From Nymphaea colorata (Eukaryota > Streptophyta > Magnoliopsida > Nymphaeales > Nymphaeaceae), in the NCBI RefSeq assembly GCF_008831285.2, contig NC_045145.1:21700802-21760801 (forward strand): a stretch of 60,000 bases of DNA. The letters are read 5' to 3'. Position numbers and translations under genes: made by a program. The notes below the pieces were generated by a model that saw only the letters and a list, made by a program, of their open reading frames with translations, had not been told where the DNA came from and did not search any database. Below are positions 24,390-34,996 of this stretch, piece by piece; the stretch's first letter is position 1, and each line of letters begins with the position of its first letter.

Positions 24390-24728
24390 AATTTTCACAA
24401 GACTTTGTCATTAGTTTATCATCTAAAAGCAACGTTAAATTAACATTTTTTGGCATTTTGTGATTCAGCCTCTTTGACAAAAAAGAAATGGAGAGGGCAT
24501 GCGCCCGCCGACCAAGAAAATGGAGTACATCCCATATAATCACTGGGCTCATTTTCTTGTCTACCAAGATGAGAAAAACGATTTTATTATGCTTAAAAGA
24601 ACATATTAGTACTTAATGGGGCTCTGCTTGTTAGGAAATAAAATTCATGGTAAAAGCATAATCAATTTACCGATGACCGGCCGGCGACCAAATGGTCTGA
24701 TATGTGATGATGTCCGAGTATCTGTCTT
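24390..24728. repeat. Relic of ABCB intron 1 (third copy)
   Basis: This aligns with the exon-proximal part of copy 2 intron 1 (about 18500-18793). Shared features include TTTGACAAAAAA/TTTGACCAAAAAA, CGATTTTATTATGCTTA/CAATTCTATTATGCTTA, a GACCGGCCGGCGACCAAATGG/GACCGGCGGCCGGCGGCGAAATGG block, and the donor-side GATG-TCCGAGTATCTG against GATGACTGAGTACCTG. Similarity stops near the exon 1 boundary; exon 1 itself is missing. Confidence 0.7.
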
Positions 24729-24999
24729 GCAAAGTCGAGCCAGAAAAATTGATTGGAGGGGCACTCATTTAAACAAATTATTTAGGCAGCACTTTTATAT
24801 ATATATATATATAGATTATTATAAAAGTCCATATATGTTTGATGTATGTTCCACATTCAAATTTAATCTGATCCTTCTCGACTCCACAGTCAGACACAAA
24901 GTTCCATTGAATGGTGGAGAGTTGTATTTTTTCCTTTTTCTTTTCTTTTTTTACTTTTTTTATTTCTTAATTTGTTTCTCTGGGTTCTTTTATTCCTTT

Positions 25000-25540
25000 A
25001 AAGTTAATTGAAATTCATAATCATCGTATTTTTAGGTTTAATAATTTTTTAAATTATTCTTGGATTTTCTTAAGCGCTATCTCCGTCTTTGACCATTAAA
25101 GGATAAAACCAGCTTTCTTCAGGTTCCCTTCTTGTGATTCCATTCCCTTATTTTCTGAATCCTTTTGAAAAGATATTTCCAAAAATTGATTCAGGCAAGA
25201 TAGTGAGTGACCGCTCCCTGTATAAGTCAAGAAGGTTGGGCTAATGTTACAAAAAAAAAAAAAAATGATGGTATCAGCCCGTATCGGTTTGGATGTATCG
25301 GACGATACATATTCTTACGTATCAGCCCGTATCAAATTTGCATATTTTGTTTTTAACTTAAAATATATTTTAGCATAGACCAACTAATGTGCCTACTTAG
25401 GTGCGCTAGGGTTCAACAAGACAAGTCACACCTTGGTCAACGAGGCTTTGCCTTGAGAATGGTCGGCTTGATTCGCACCAGAACCGAGTCCCCCGTCATT
25501 AGGCTGTGCCAGACAGACTGATGGCGACTAGGCCATCCCT
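25000..25540. repeat. Relic of the ABCB upstream flank (third copy)
   Basis: Diverged duplicate of about 20140-20760. Both contain TTCTTAAG(T/C)GC, a TTCCATTA/TTCCATTC block followed by CTGAATC, a GTATCGGTTTG patch with CGATACAT, CTAGGGTTCA(C/A)C and a GCACC(G/A)GAACCGA patch. It completes the third copy of the duplicated unit on its distal side. Confidence 0.7.
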
Positions 25541-26399
25541 GACTTAATCCAGTCACGCTGCAAAATAAATTCTTTTTTTTTTTTTTTGAACAATGATTTG
25601 AAAGCCTATTATATGGTAGGCGGCTGGTTTTCATTTCGAATTCTCGTGACATTAATTATATATGCTGCAAAAAGTAGCACAACTGGAGCGGCACTCGAGG
25701 CATTGAAAACATACCTTATACTCTAGTAGGGTAAGAGTTTGAGTGGAGGCTTCGGCTTTCTTATAGATGGTGGAAAACCCCGCTCACCCAAAGTCGAGAA
25801 CCACTTGACTTTCTGGCCACAAATGGTTGGGCACTTGGAATGCCAAGTTGAAGGAGTGTTGACTTTGACTTTATTTGATAATAGATTTTTAATTGCTAAC
25901 TATCACTTGCTTAGATCCTCAATTATTAAAATGTCCTTGTTTTTTTCTTTTCTAATTCTTTCTTCTTAACAATTAAATTAATGGCTAATATGGGAGTGTC
26001 TTGCACCTTTCCATTTCTAATAACTCCATTTAATCTAAAGCCGAGTTTTTGACATCCGTGCAAAATGCGGTGATGTGAAAATGACACTCACTAAGTAGTG
26101 GCTATGCTTAACGGCAGACGCGCCAAAATTTTACAAGTAAGCGCGCGTGCTAAACTGTACTCTCGGCGTCAACATTCGTCACTGATGCCGACATCTCCTC
26201 CTGTCAATAACATTTGCCACTCGCCATTCACCGATTCTGGTGAATCGACCAAAAATATTTTAAAAATCTTAAAAAAATATAAAAATGTAAAATAATTAAA
26301 AGATATTAAAGAATTAGTGAAAGCTTGTGGCACTCTTAAATCACATCTATGAGGTTAAATCTGTTTGCCTCAGATTCGATTTCCACCACTTGACCCTAA

Positions 26400-26485
26400 A
26401 GGGATAACATAGCTGGTTCAGCTAGCGGCGTGGGAAATACACGTCACTAATTTGATTTTCAAGGGCACTATTCTTCTATACAAGA
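26400..26485 (+). mobile_element. SINE-like (tRNA-like) repeat
   Basis: ACATAGCTGGTTCAG (box A-like) is followed by TTTGATTTTCA (box B-like) and the family tail GGGCACTATTCTTC. The spacing matches the copies at 31085-31170 and 21425-21530. Weak evidence on its own; the recurrence supports it. Confidence 0.4.
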
Positions 26486-29400
26486 TAAACGTACACTATC
26501 TTTTCACATGATATCGACACATCCCTAAACCTTATAGTCCGAAGGAAAAAGGGAAGGGCCTTCCACTCATAGAGTTATGCGGCAAACACCATGTCTCACA
26601 TAACATTTAATGATATACAAGTAGAGTGAGATTTTTTTTTGCTATAAGGTACTCTTAAAGAAATTTTCATTTTTGAAAGGACACAACATATATAAATAAA
26701 TAACCAATTGTAAGAAATTTATGTAAAAATAAATAAAAATTTTGTTACTGGTGTGGGCACTATATGTAATTCCGCTACTGTATATAACAGGAGACACAAT
26801 TAAGCGGTTGAGAAGCTTCTGGTGAAGAAATAAGGGGACTCTAATTAATCAAATCATGGAATCATCTGCCATGTTTTCTTTTTAATAGCATTGAAAGAAC
26901 ATACCTACATTTTTAATTGTTTAGGTGAAGATATAGATAGAACGACTTTCAGCATTAATGCCTGATGCCCAAAGTGATGGAATCAAGTCCTCTTGGTATT
27001 ATAGAAAGAGAACCATGATAACATCATTGAAGTATATAATTTTTTAACGAACCAATGGGAATATGTTTATGCTTGGAGGGTAACTCAATCTTCAAAAATC
27101 CAAGCTGGTGGTTGACATACCGCTCTTTACTTCAGACTTATATGTATTCCATCTTTTAAGAAGTAATTTCGTGATGCCACCTACTTTTGCAGAAAAAGGG
27201 GCGGTGAGATGATGAATAAAAAAATGTTCAGCATCCCTTTAGAAAAGATCTCGCTTCTCAATTATTGAATAAATTAGTCGACTAAATATTAATAATTATT
27301 TCTATAAGTTCTGCGAGACAAAAGTTTATGATGTGATGGTCTGCCGGATGACTGGGGCACTTTTTCTAGGGTGGTTTGGCAGATTTCTTTCTTAATTTCT
27401 TAGTTTTTAATTTTTTTTTTCGGTGAAAAGGTTTGGTATTTAATTAAAATCATCCGGTATATGTTATATCAATCAAAAGGCCAGCGGCCCAGCGCCAGTA
27501 ATTTGTAATTTTTTTTCTTAAAAATGGTGTTTATTGCAAATAATAATTAGGGTTTTAAGGTCGGAGGGAATGGCGGTTAACGGATGGGAATCTTGGCCTA
27601 ACTTGGATTTCAGCTTCAATTTGATCCATGGTGTGTATCGATATTGATCAAATTTGGATCTGAGTTTGGACTTGGTCCAACATGCACACACACGTGAGCA
27701 ACGCCAACAATGCGTCGTTCCCCACATGACCCTGTTGAGCAAACAGATCTGATACTGCTCAGATGCAGCCACTGTCATATCCAAGTTTGGATCTGTCCGG
27801 ATTCCTACAAAACAGTGTCATATCCAACTTTGGATCTGGATTCTTCGTGATCGGGTCCTAAGATTCGGGGCCGGGGTCAAAGGCACCCCTCAATTTTGAG
27901 AAAATAAACACTACCATACAAAGTTTACAGAATTCATACCCGGCCACCATAAAAAAATTGAAAATTATATAATGACGCCCTTCGGAAAAATTCTAGCACC
28001 GCCTTGAGATTTATAATCAGAATCCTATCAAGAGGCCCTACAAAATTGATTGTCAGCTGAAAGTGGATCCGTATACATATAAAAGCATAAAAAAGCTAGC
28101 AGAATAAACTCGTTCAAACCCTCAATCTTGGATGCTTTGTTCTTCGCTGTTTCACTAACTCAGTATATAAGAAAACGATGGAATATTAGACCTAAGATGC
28201 CAATTCTACTGCCGCTGAAAAGGAAGCACTAGCCAACAAAACGTTAAAATATTTAGGTATCCGATGATTTTTTCAAGGTCATAGAATCGGTGTAGCATAG
28301 TTGGTCGATTTGAGTGTTGAGTGGTGTGTGTCAACAATATGTTTTCATTTTAACTCGTGTGTGCTACTTTTCTAAATTGTAAATGGTGACATGCATGAAA
28401 GGTGTATCATAAGACTACCCAGGTCTCAATGCAGCTTCGGGTTCTAAGAGTAATAGAGAATAGAGAATGATTCGATTCCCTCCGTCAGCTGAAGGCCTTA
28501 AAAGCCGTTCCCTTACAACCAAGGGAACGGTATTCTTGTTAGCTCTGATATAATTTATACTTGTGCCAAAGTAAATGTATCAAAAATTTACAGCCTTAAA
28601 CCTATAGATGCATCTACATATTGGAGAAGCATGCAGCTACTGAATTTTTTTCATTATTGGCGTGTGTAACCTCTCTCTCTCTCTCTCTCCCCTCTTTGTC
28701 TTCTTCCCTCTTTTCTTAGAATGTGCATGCACTGGCCTTGGTCATGATTTTCCATTATTGGAATGAATGACCTCTCTCCCACCTCTTTCTCTTTCTCTCT
28801 GACTTCATTGATGGTTACATCTAGTGGAGGAGTGAGCTTTCCACAGACATACCATATATATCGGGTTGAATAATTCAGGGTTTGCTGTATCTGCGGACTG
28901 CCACTAAAGTCGAGCCTACCTAAACGAGCACGCTACTTTTTACGTGCCAAGATGCCGTTCAAGATTCTTCATTCCGCAAAGTATCTTACAGAAAGATCTC
29001 CATTCTTTCCAAAGACCAGCTTTTCTGCACTTTGGGAGAAAGCATTGTTGCTTTTGCTAGAAGCAAAGAAGCGACATGACAGGAAGAGCTTTCCATGGGC
29101 GCACCGGAACCGTGCATTGCCTTCGTGCTCTTGGGGCCCCCGGCCATTTCCGCCTGATACATCTTTCACAGGCAGTGCTGTTCATACTGTCCGATCACTC
29201 TTGAGTACTCAGAGAAGCCCATATCAGGCGTGCCGATCATTGGCATTGCTTTGTCTCCAACTTGACTGACGCCATTTCCAGGAACAGTGTGGAAAGGAAG
29301 GGTCCATGCGGCTGGGGCTTAAGGGTAAGCGTGGATATGCCGGTTGGTGATGGGAGGCTCCACTTTGTACAGGGTCTCCAAATTGAGTGGCGCTGCAGCC

Positions 29401-29532
29401 TTAGCTGTATCCTGATGACGAAAGAAACCATCAAGTTTTTTGATTGGTAGTGATATGGAACCTCCTAGTTGGGAGGTGTATCTACCTTGAGAGATGTGAT
29501 CCATCTCAATATTGGAGTGATTTCTACTCTTA

Positions 29533-29780
29533 CCCTTCGTTTGATGCACAAGAATTTTACTGTGAGTGAAGAGAAATTTTACTGAGAAACTCAAGTTTTT
29601 GTACGGCACTTCCTCTTCAAACCACACATTGAAAATATTACCAGATGGAACAAAGTAATTTTACCCCCCAAAAAGGTAAATTAGATGAAACAGAGCAATT
29701 TTACCCCCCACAAAGGTAAATTAGATTTTTTTTATTGTAACTTTAACATTCCAAATTTCAATTAGACATCAAACGGGGCC
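29533..29780. mobile_element. Tourist/Harbinger-like MITE, 248 bp
   Basis: The left end CCCTTCGTTTGATG and the right end CATCAAACGGGGCC are imperfect inverted repeats with a perfect CGTTTGATG core. A TTA trinucleotide flanks both ends (29530-29532 and 29781-29783), as expected for the 3-bp target duplication of PIF/Harbinger elements. Inside is a two-copy tandem repeat of about 44 bp (AATTTTACCCCCCA-type, 29650-29730). It has no coding capacity. Confidence 0.65.
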
Positions 29781-30735
29781 TTATGGAAAACACTGTTGGA
29801 TGGGCTCCATAACACATGGCTGATGTCACATGCACTCAAGGTAGAGCCACAAATTTTTCATGAAATGAGCCAAATTAGTGTTTTAAAGTTTTGATGGGAC
29901 CAAAATATTATGTTTTAAAATTTTCATACAAGATAAGTCAAATTTTTTAAAAATTTACATGTAATTTTAAAAAAAAAATTGAGGTGAGGCCAGGACCCAT
30001 GCAGGCCCCTCCTGCACTTGCATGCACTTTTTTGGTTGGCACGATTTGAATAGATCATTGTCATGTTCGACCACTGAAATCAATAGACGAGTCCTTATAA
30101 GCTCCTACCTGGCTCTGTGGGAGAGAATGAGTTGCGTGCACGGGATGGTACAGACAATGGGATGGTGCAGACAACAGATATACACTAGAAAATTAAAAGT
30201 GGGGGAGTTGAGTTATTTTAGGTTTTTTTTTTTTTTCAATTGTCGCTAGCAGTAGAAAATCTTTTCCTTAGCAAATGCATGCTTTCCTTGTCTTATTATT
30301 GTTAATTTATAATTAGTATCTCCGACATGCTTTTGCAAGACAGGGTCTGTCATCTTGATCTTACGCTGCAAGCTGTCTTAATCAAGTTGGGTAATTTCTT
30401 ATTCGATTTGTGTTGTGAAATATATGCTTCATATGGAGGCAATATTTTAATTGCTTAGTGTTTACTTTATCGCTATCGTGCTCTTCTTTCTGATGGTGCT
30501 GACATTCTTTTAGGAGTGATGGGGCAGGATGAGGTTTTCTCTTACTAGGGGATATTTGGTGACGTTGTAGAGAAGCTAGAAATGGGATCATGTTGGTGCT
30601 TGGAATCCATAGGGCCTGAACAAAAAGAGGGCAAGGCCAGTAAGGGAGTTGGAGATTAGGAGAAGATATTATTCATGGGAGCCCTGGAAAAAGAAAATTT
30701 GTGGGAAAGTGCAGGAGATCAGTAACTTGAATCAT

Positions 30736-30935
30736 GGGTATAACAACCCGACTCACTTAACAACCCGACTCACTTTCGGGTTGGGGCCCCTAGTTCAACG
30801 GATCCCAACCCGCCCTCAGATTGTCTTAGTTCTTAGCCTTTTCGAGGTTGGAACCGAAACTGCTGGGGGGCGGGTTGGGATCCGTCGAACCAGGAGCTCG
30901 AGCCCGAGAATGGGTCAGATTGTTATAATGAGAAT
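30736..30935. repeat. Short fold-back (inverted-repeat) element
   Basis: The ends read TATAACAA and TTGTTATA. Inside, CAACGGATCCCAACCCGCC on the left is matched by GGCGGGTTGGGATCCGTCG on the right, so the whole segment can fold into a long hairpin around a loop near 30815-30860. The left arm contains a doubled AACAACCCGACTCACTT. This fits a small non-autonomous DNA element or a MITE; the class is uncertain. Confidence 0.75.
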
Positions 30936-31084
30936 CTACAAATCTGGATTTCTATAGGAAGCATTATTGTTAAGGAGCCCTTCTAATATCCAATAGCTAA
31001 TTGCTTCTTATAAGTACTATCAAAATTGAGTATATGCAACCATTTTGCCCTAACGCCTTAAAAGTATGATGTTCAAGAGTAAAA

Positions 31085-31330
31085 CACTATGGTTTCAAGC
31101 GAGGTAGTATAGTTGGTTGGAGTGGGGTACATGTTGATAGCAATGTTATAAGTTCGATTTCTATGGGTGCTATTCTTTTCACCCGCGCATAAAATTGGAG
31201 TGTTTCATCAAGTTGAAGGCGATCCACTGCCCACAAGGCCGTTTCGACATAACTTAAGACCTTGGAGTAGGGGGAATGAGAAGACGTTTGGTCCTCTTTT
31301 CCTGATGAAAGATTGATCAAAAGATGGTGC
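31085..31330 (+). mobile_element. SINE-like (tRNA-like) repeat
   Basis: GGTAGTATAGTTGGTTGG resembles an RNA polymerase III box A, and about 45 bases later AGTTCGATTTCTATGGG resembles box B. The tail GTGCTATTCTTTT matches that at 26465-26485. A second tRNA-like start, GTGGCCTAGTGGCTAAG, lies at about 31340. The length of the element is a guess. Confidence 0.45.
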
Positions 31331-31339
31331 ATTGTGGCC

Positions 31340-32700
31340 TAGTGGCTAAGTGTGATGAGGCCTTCGTAATTTCTTTTCGTGAAGGTTTGCACGAGCAGGA
31401 AGAACTCAAGCGGCCAACTAATTAAATTTGATCTAATTTACTAGGTGAAATTCACTCGAAAATGTGGCTTTAAAGAGGGACTACATAAAGTGGTTGGGAT
31501 CTCACAAAATAAGCATTAGTGAAAAAAAAAAGATTCTATTATTCACAAAAAAAGTAAAATATTGTAACTCAAAAGTTGTATGCAGTTACAGTAGACCCTT
31601 GATAGGGCATCTAGAAATAGCAATTGTATAAAAAAAAAAAAAAAGTGAATAAGAAATCAATCAAAGTTCAAGTTAGCATAAGGTAAATATTGCGTTCATA
31701 GGAGTGATTAAAATTTGTCACTAAAAAGACCATTAATCATCATTAAATACATCATAAGATGTAATTGTGGCTAATAATATTTAGTGGCTAATAATAATAA
31801 TCTAGTTACAGTTTTTTAGCTACAATATTTTGGATTTTAGCCATTCGGCAACATTCAGCACACAAAATGAACCGCCTATAATAAACATATCTAACCTTTT
31901 TATATTACTAAAAATATGCAAAATTTTTCTACCATTAATTGTTAGGACATTGTTAAGGTAAGGTGTGCCAAAGATCATGAACAGACTAAATACCTTCAAC
32001 GAAACAAATTTCAAATGTACTAGTTTGCATTAGATTACTCAATTAGGCCCAATTACCTTAGTGCACGAATCTCCTATGCTTGAACATGTAAATTTTTGTT
32101 AGCGACGAAAATAACTACTTAAATGTTTGTTTCGTCGTTATGCTATTCAAGGGACACATGTATTGACAAAATTACGCACAAATTTTATAAGGTAAAAAGT
32201 ATGTTTCTGCTTATTTAAACAGTTGGATTGCCAAAAATGAATGTTACGGATCTTCTTATTGAGCATTGAAAAACTTAAGCGCGTTTTTGTTGTCTCCCCA
32301 AAGTAGCGTTTCTAAGAATTCTCAAAAACTCCTAAATGGGCAGCCATAGTTCCATTGAAATTTATATGGGAAAAAGAATAATCAGTGACAAAATTTGACA
32401 ATAGTTTTGACTTTACTTTTTACTGCCATTCTACTTTATTTTTAGGGGATAAGTTTATTATCATTTTATTGTTATTATTATTTGCTCAAAATTTTACAAG
32501 AAAGCCTTAAACTTTTAGTGACATGTCAAAACAGTGCATAATAATTGGGAGTTTTTTTTTTTATCAGGTATTTCTTTCTTTCCCGTGTAAGCGGCCAAGT
32601 GAAAAGGTTTTCAAATAACGCCAGCTCTCGTCATTCCAAAAAATGATAAGCGTGTTTTTGTAAATACCCTTACTTTCCACAGGGCGGTACTACGTTTCAA
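31340..32700. other. Intergenic, upstream of the branching-enzyme-like gene
   Basis: AT-rich DNA with no recognisable coding. The last 100 bases before the start codon are GC- and CT-rich with no clear TATA box, as is common for plant housekeeping plastid-protein genes. Confidence 0.45.
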
Positions 32701-32798
32701 GCGGCCGGCCTTATCGTTCTCTCCCTCGTCAAGTTCCCGCCTTCTGCCACGCCCAATTTCTCACTCCCTCTGCAAACCCACCGGCTTCCTTGGAAGCC

Positions 32799-34366
32799 AT
32801 GTCTGCTTCTTCTTCGCTCGCCCAATACAGATGTCCTTCATCGGTCGACCCACTGGGCTTCTTCCCTAGATGCCCCTCCTCTTCTCTCCTGCCGGCGAAG
32901 TCCCTCTGTTGTGGCTGTAAGAAGGCGCCCCCGCACACGCTTCTCCTTTCCTCCAGACGCCGGAGGTGGAGATGTCGCTCGGAGATGGAGCAGCCCAGGA
33001 GGAACGAAGGAAGGAGGACGAAGCGGATACCCGCGGAATCAGAGAAGGGCGTCGATCCCGTGGGCTTCCTCGGGAAGCTGGGCATCACCAACAAGGCCTT
33101 TGCCCAGTTCCTTCGTGAGAGGTCTGACCGTTCGGTTCTCGTGCAATCTTCAGGAATTATAGCTTCGTTTATAACCGCTGGCTTTTGGAATTCTAGCTTT
33201 GCTTCTGGTATAACTACGTTCAACTTATTAAATCATTACGGAAGTGCAATGAGCCACGTTTAGTGGTAGGTTTTGTGGAATTAAAAATCGTTAGTATGCT
33301 CTATGATCTCTGCCGTTGTGGCGATCAACGGCCGCTATCATATTTCATTGAATGACAACATTATAGTGCATCCCGCTACATGTGGAGAATGTCCGTAATA
33401 TGATGGGTGGTGATTTGGCTGGTCATCGGATCTGCCCTCTTTCTTTGGGACAAACTGTGACGAAGTTTTGTCTGTTGATTCATTTTGGTTCTGTAAAATT
33501 GACATCTAAATTTGCTTGTATTTCGATCTGCATTAGTTATCATATGTTTTTTCTTTTCAATCATTTCTCTATCTTTGGTGTATTCCTTCAAGTGAGATAT
33601 TGTCTACTGGTGGATTTTACAGGTATAAAGCTATGAAAGACCGGAAAGTGGAAATGTTTACTAGGCATGCAAATTTATTGGAAATGGCTTCTGGGTGAGC
33701 CTTCTATCACACTCCGACTTATATGTGCAGTTGTATACAATGTGTCAGGAGTTCCGGTGCTTTAGTTCCACTTCTGTGTCTGTTCATGGATGGCAATTTG
33801 AAATCCTTTCTTATAGTACTTGGCTGGAATTTCAAGTTTCACTAGATTTGCATCGAGATCTATGTCAGGCAAACACATTTGAAAGGCCAGTTCACCCAGT
33901 TCACATCTGCACCTGTGGACATACGCCACACATGTCCCACCATTCCTATAAATTTTGGCTTCTGAGGAGAGAACAACAGGCATCCCTTACTAAGCTTCTA
34001 ACCCTGCACCTGAGCTTTCCAAAGATGCTACCGATGTCTGCACACATGCAACGTAGGTGCAGGCACTGAGATACCATTCTCCTCTTCCCTCTCCTCCTGT
34101 ACACACACCTTGCTTGCCCTGTCAATTCACTCAGTGAGTGCTTTCATCACTTCCCCAAGAAAAGTCAATTTAAAGGGATTCCAGAATAGGCAGCAGTCTC
34201 TTCCAAACAACAAACAAGCTGTGACCAATGGTTTGTTGGTTCCACTGAATCAGCAATGCAAGCCTTCTTTGTTAGTTATAGGACCTATATCACATAGGTA
34301 CAGGTATGGGTATGACAATTTTAGAAAATCTTGGTATGAGGGTACGGCAAAAAAAGTGTGTGTATC

Positions 34367-34423
<57 letters not shown>

Positions 34424-34965
34424 CACACACACAACACATTATTAAGGCAAATTTTAATAGTGTCTTTTATAATTTCTACATATAATCTCATAAACATAAA
34501 TAAACTAACAAAAATGTGGTTAAAATGTAAGAAAAAATGAAAAATAAAATGATTTGGATCAGTTCCGACCTGGAAGTGATCCAAATGTATCACTGCCATA
34601 CTGCCGTACCAGTATCCGTGTATTGCCATACTGGTACTGGTATGTAGGCATGTCCCACGTACCACTGTGACATACAATAGGACTATAGAAGACTAAATGA
34701 AGTGTCATTTATCTTTCGGATAAATGTGGCAGACTTTTTAGATATAAAACAAAGGTAGGAAGCGATTGACGTGGAAATCAGAGTTGCAAGTTGATCAACT
34801 CAGTGATGGGTTGGGCCCTCCAGGAAGGAGGCCTTCTTCACTGTCCACGTAAGCTATGCAGGAAAGGCCCAAAGCCAATCCCAGGGAACAGTAAAGCTTC
34901 ATAGGGTCTTTCTGTCCAGCAAGGAATTTCGCTACCTTAAACCATTATAGTTATAGACTCATGGT

Positions 34966-34996
<31 letters not shown>

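Larger units (their letters stand above)
25545..30735. other. Intergenic, no supported gene
   Basis: Gene-poor, AT-rich DNA. It contains SINE-like and MITE-like insertions described separately, CT microsatellites near 28674-28690, and a GC-richer stretch at about 28950-29460. That stretch has open frames on both strands (for example minus 29319-29627 and plus 28952-29269), but none extends into a recognisable domain and frames are interrupted. It may be a decayed coding fragment of unknown origin. Confidence 0.45.

Noticed and set aside
24616-25011. 131-codon plus-strand open frame
   Set aside because: It overlaps the ABCB intron 1 relic and a TA/T-rich tract and has no coding character.
32729-33223. 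164-codon minus-strand frame opposite exon 1 of the branching-enzyme-like gene
   Set aside because: It is a shadow of a GC-rich exon; the plus-strand frame joins 20 further exons.
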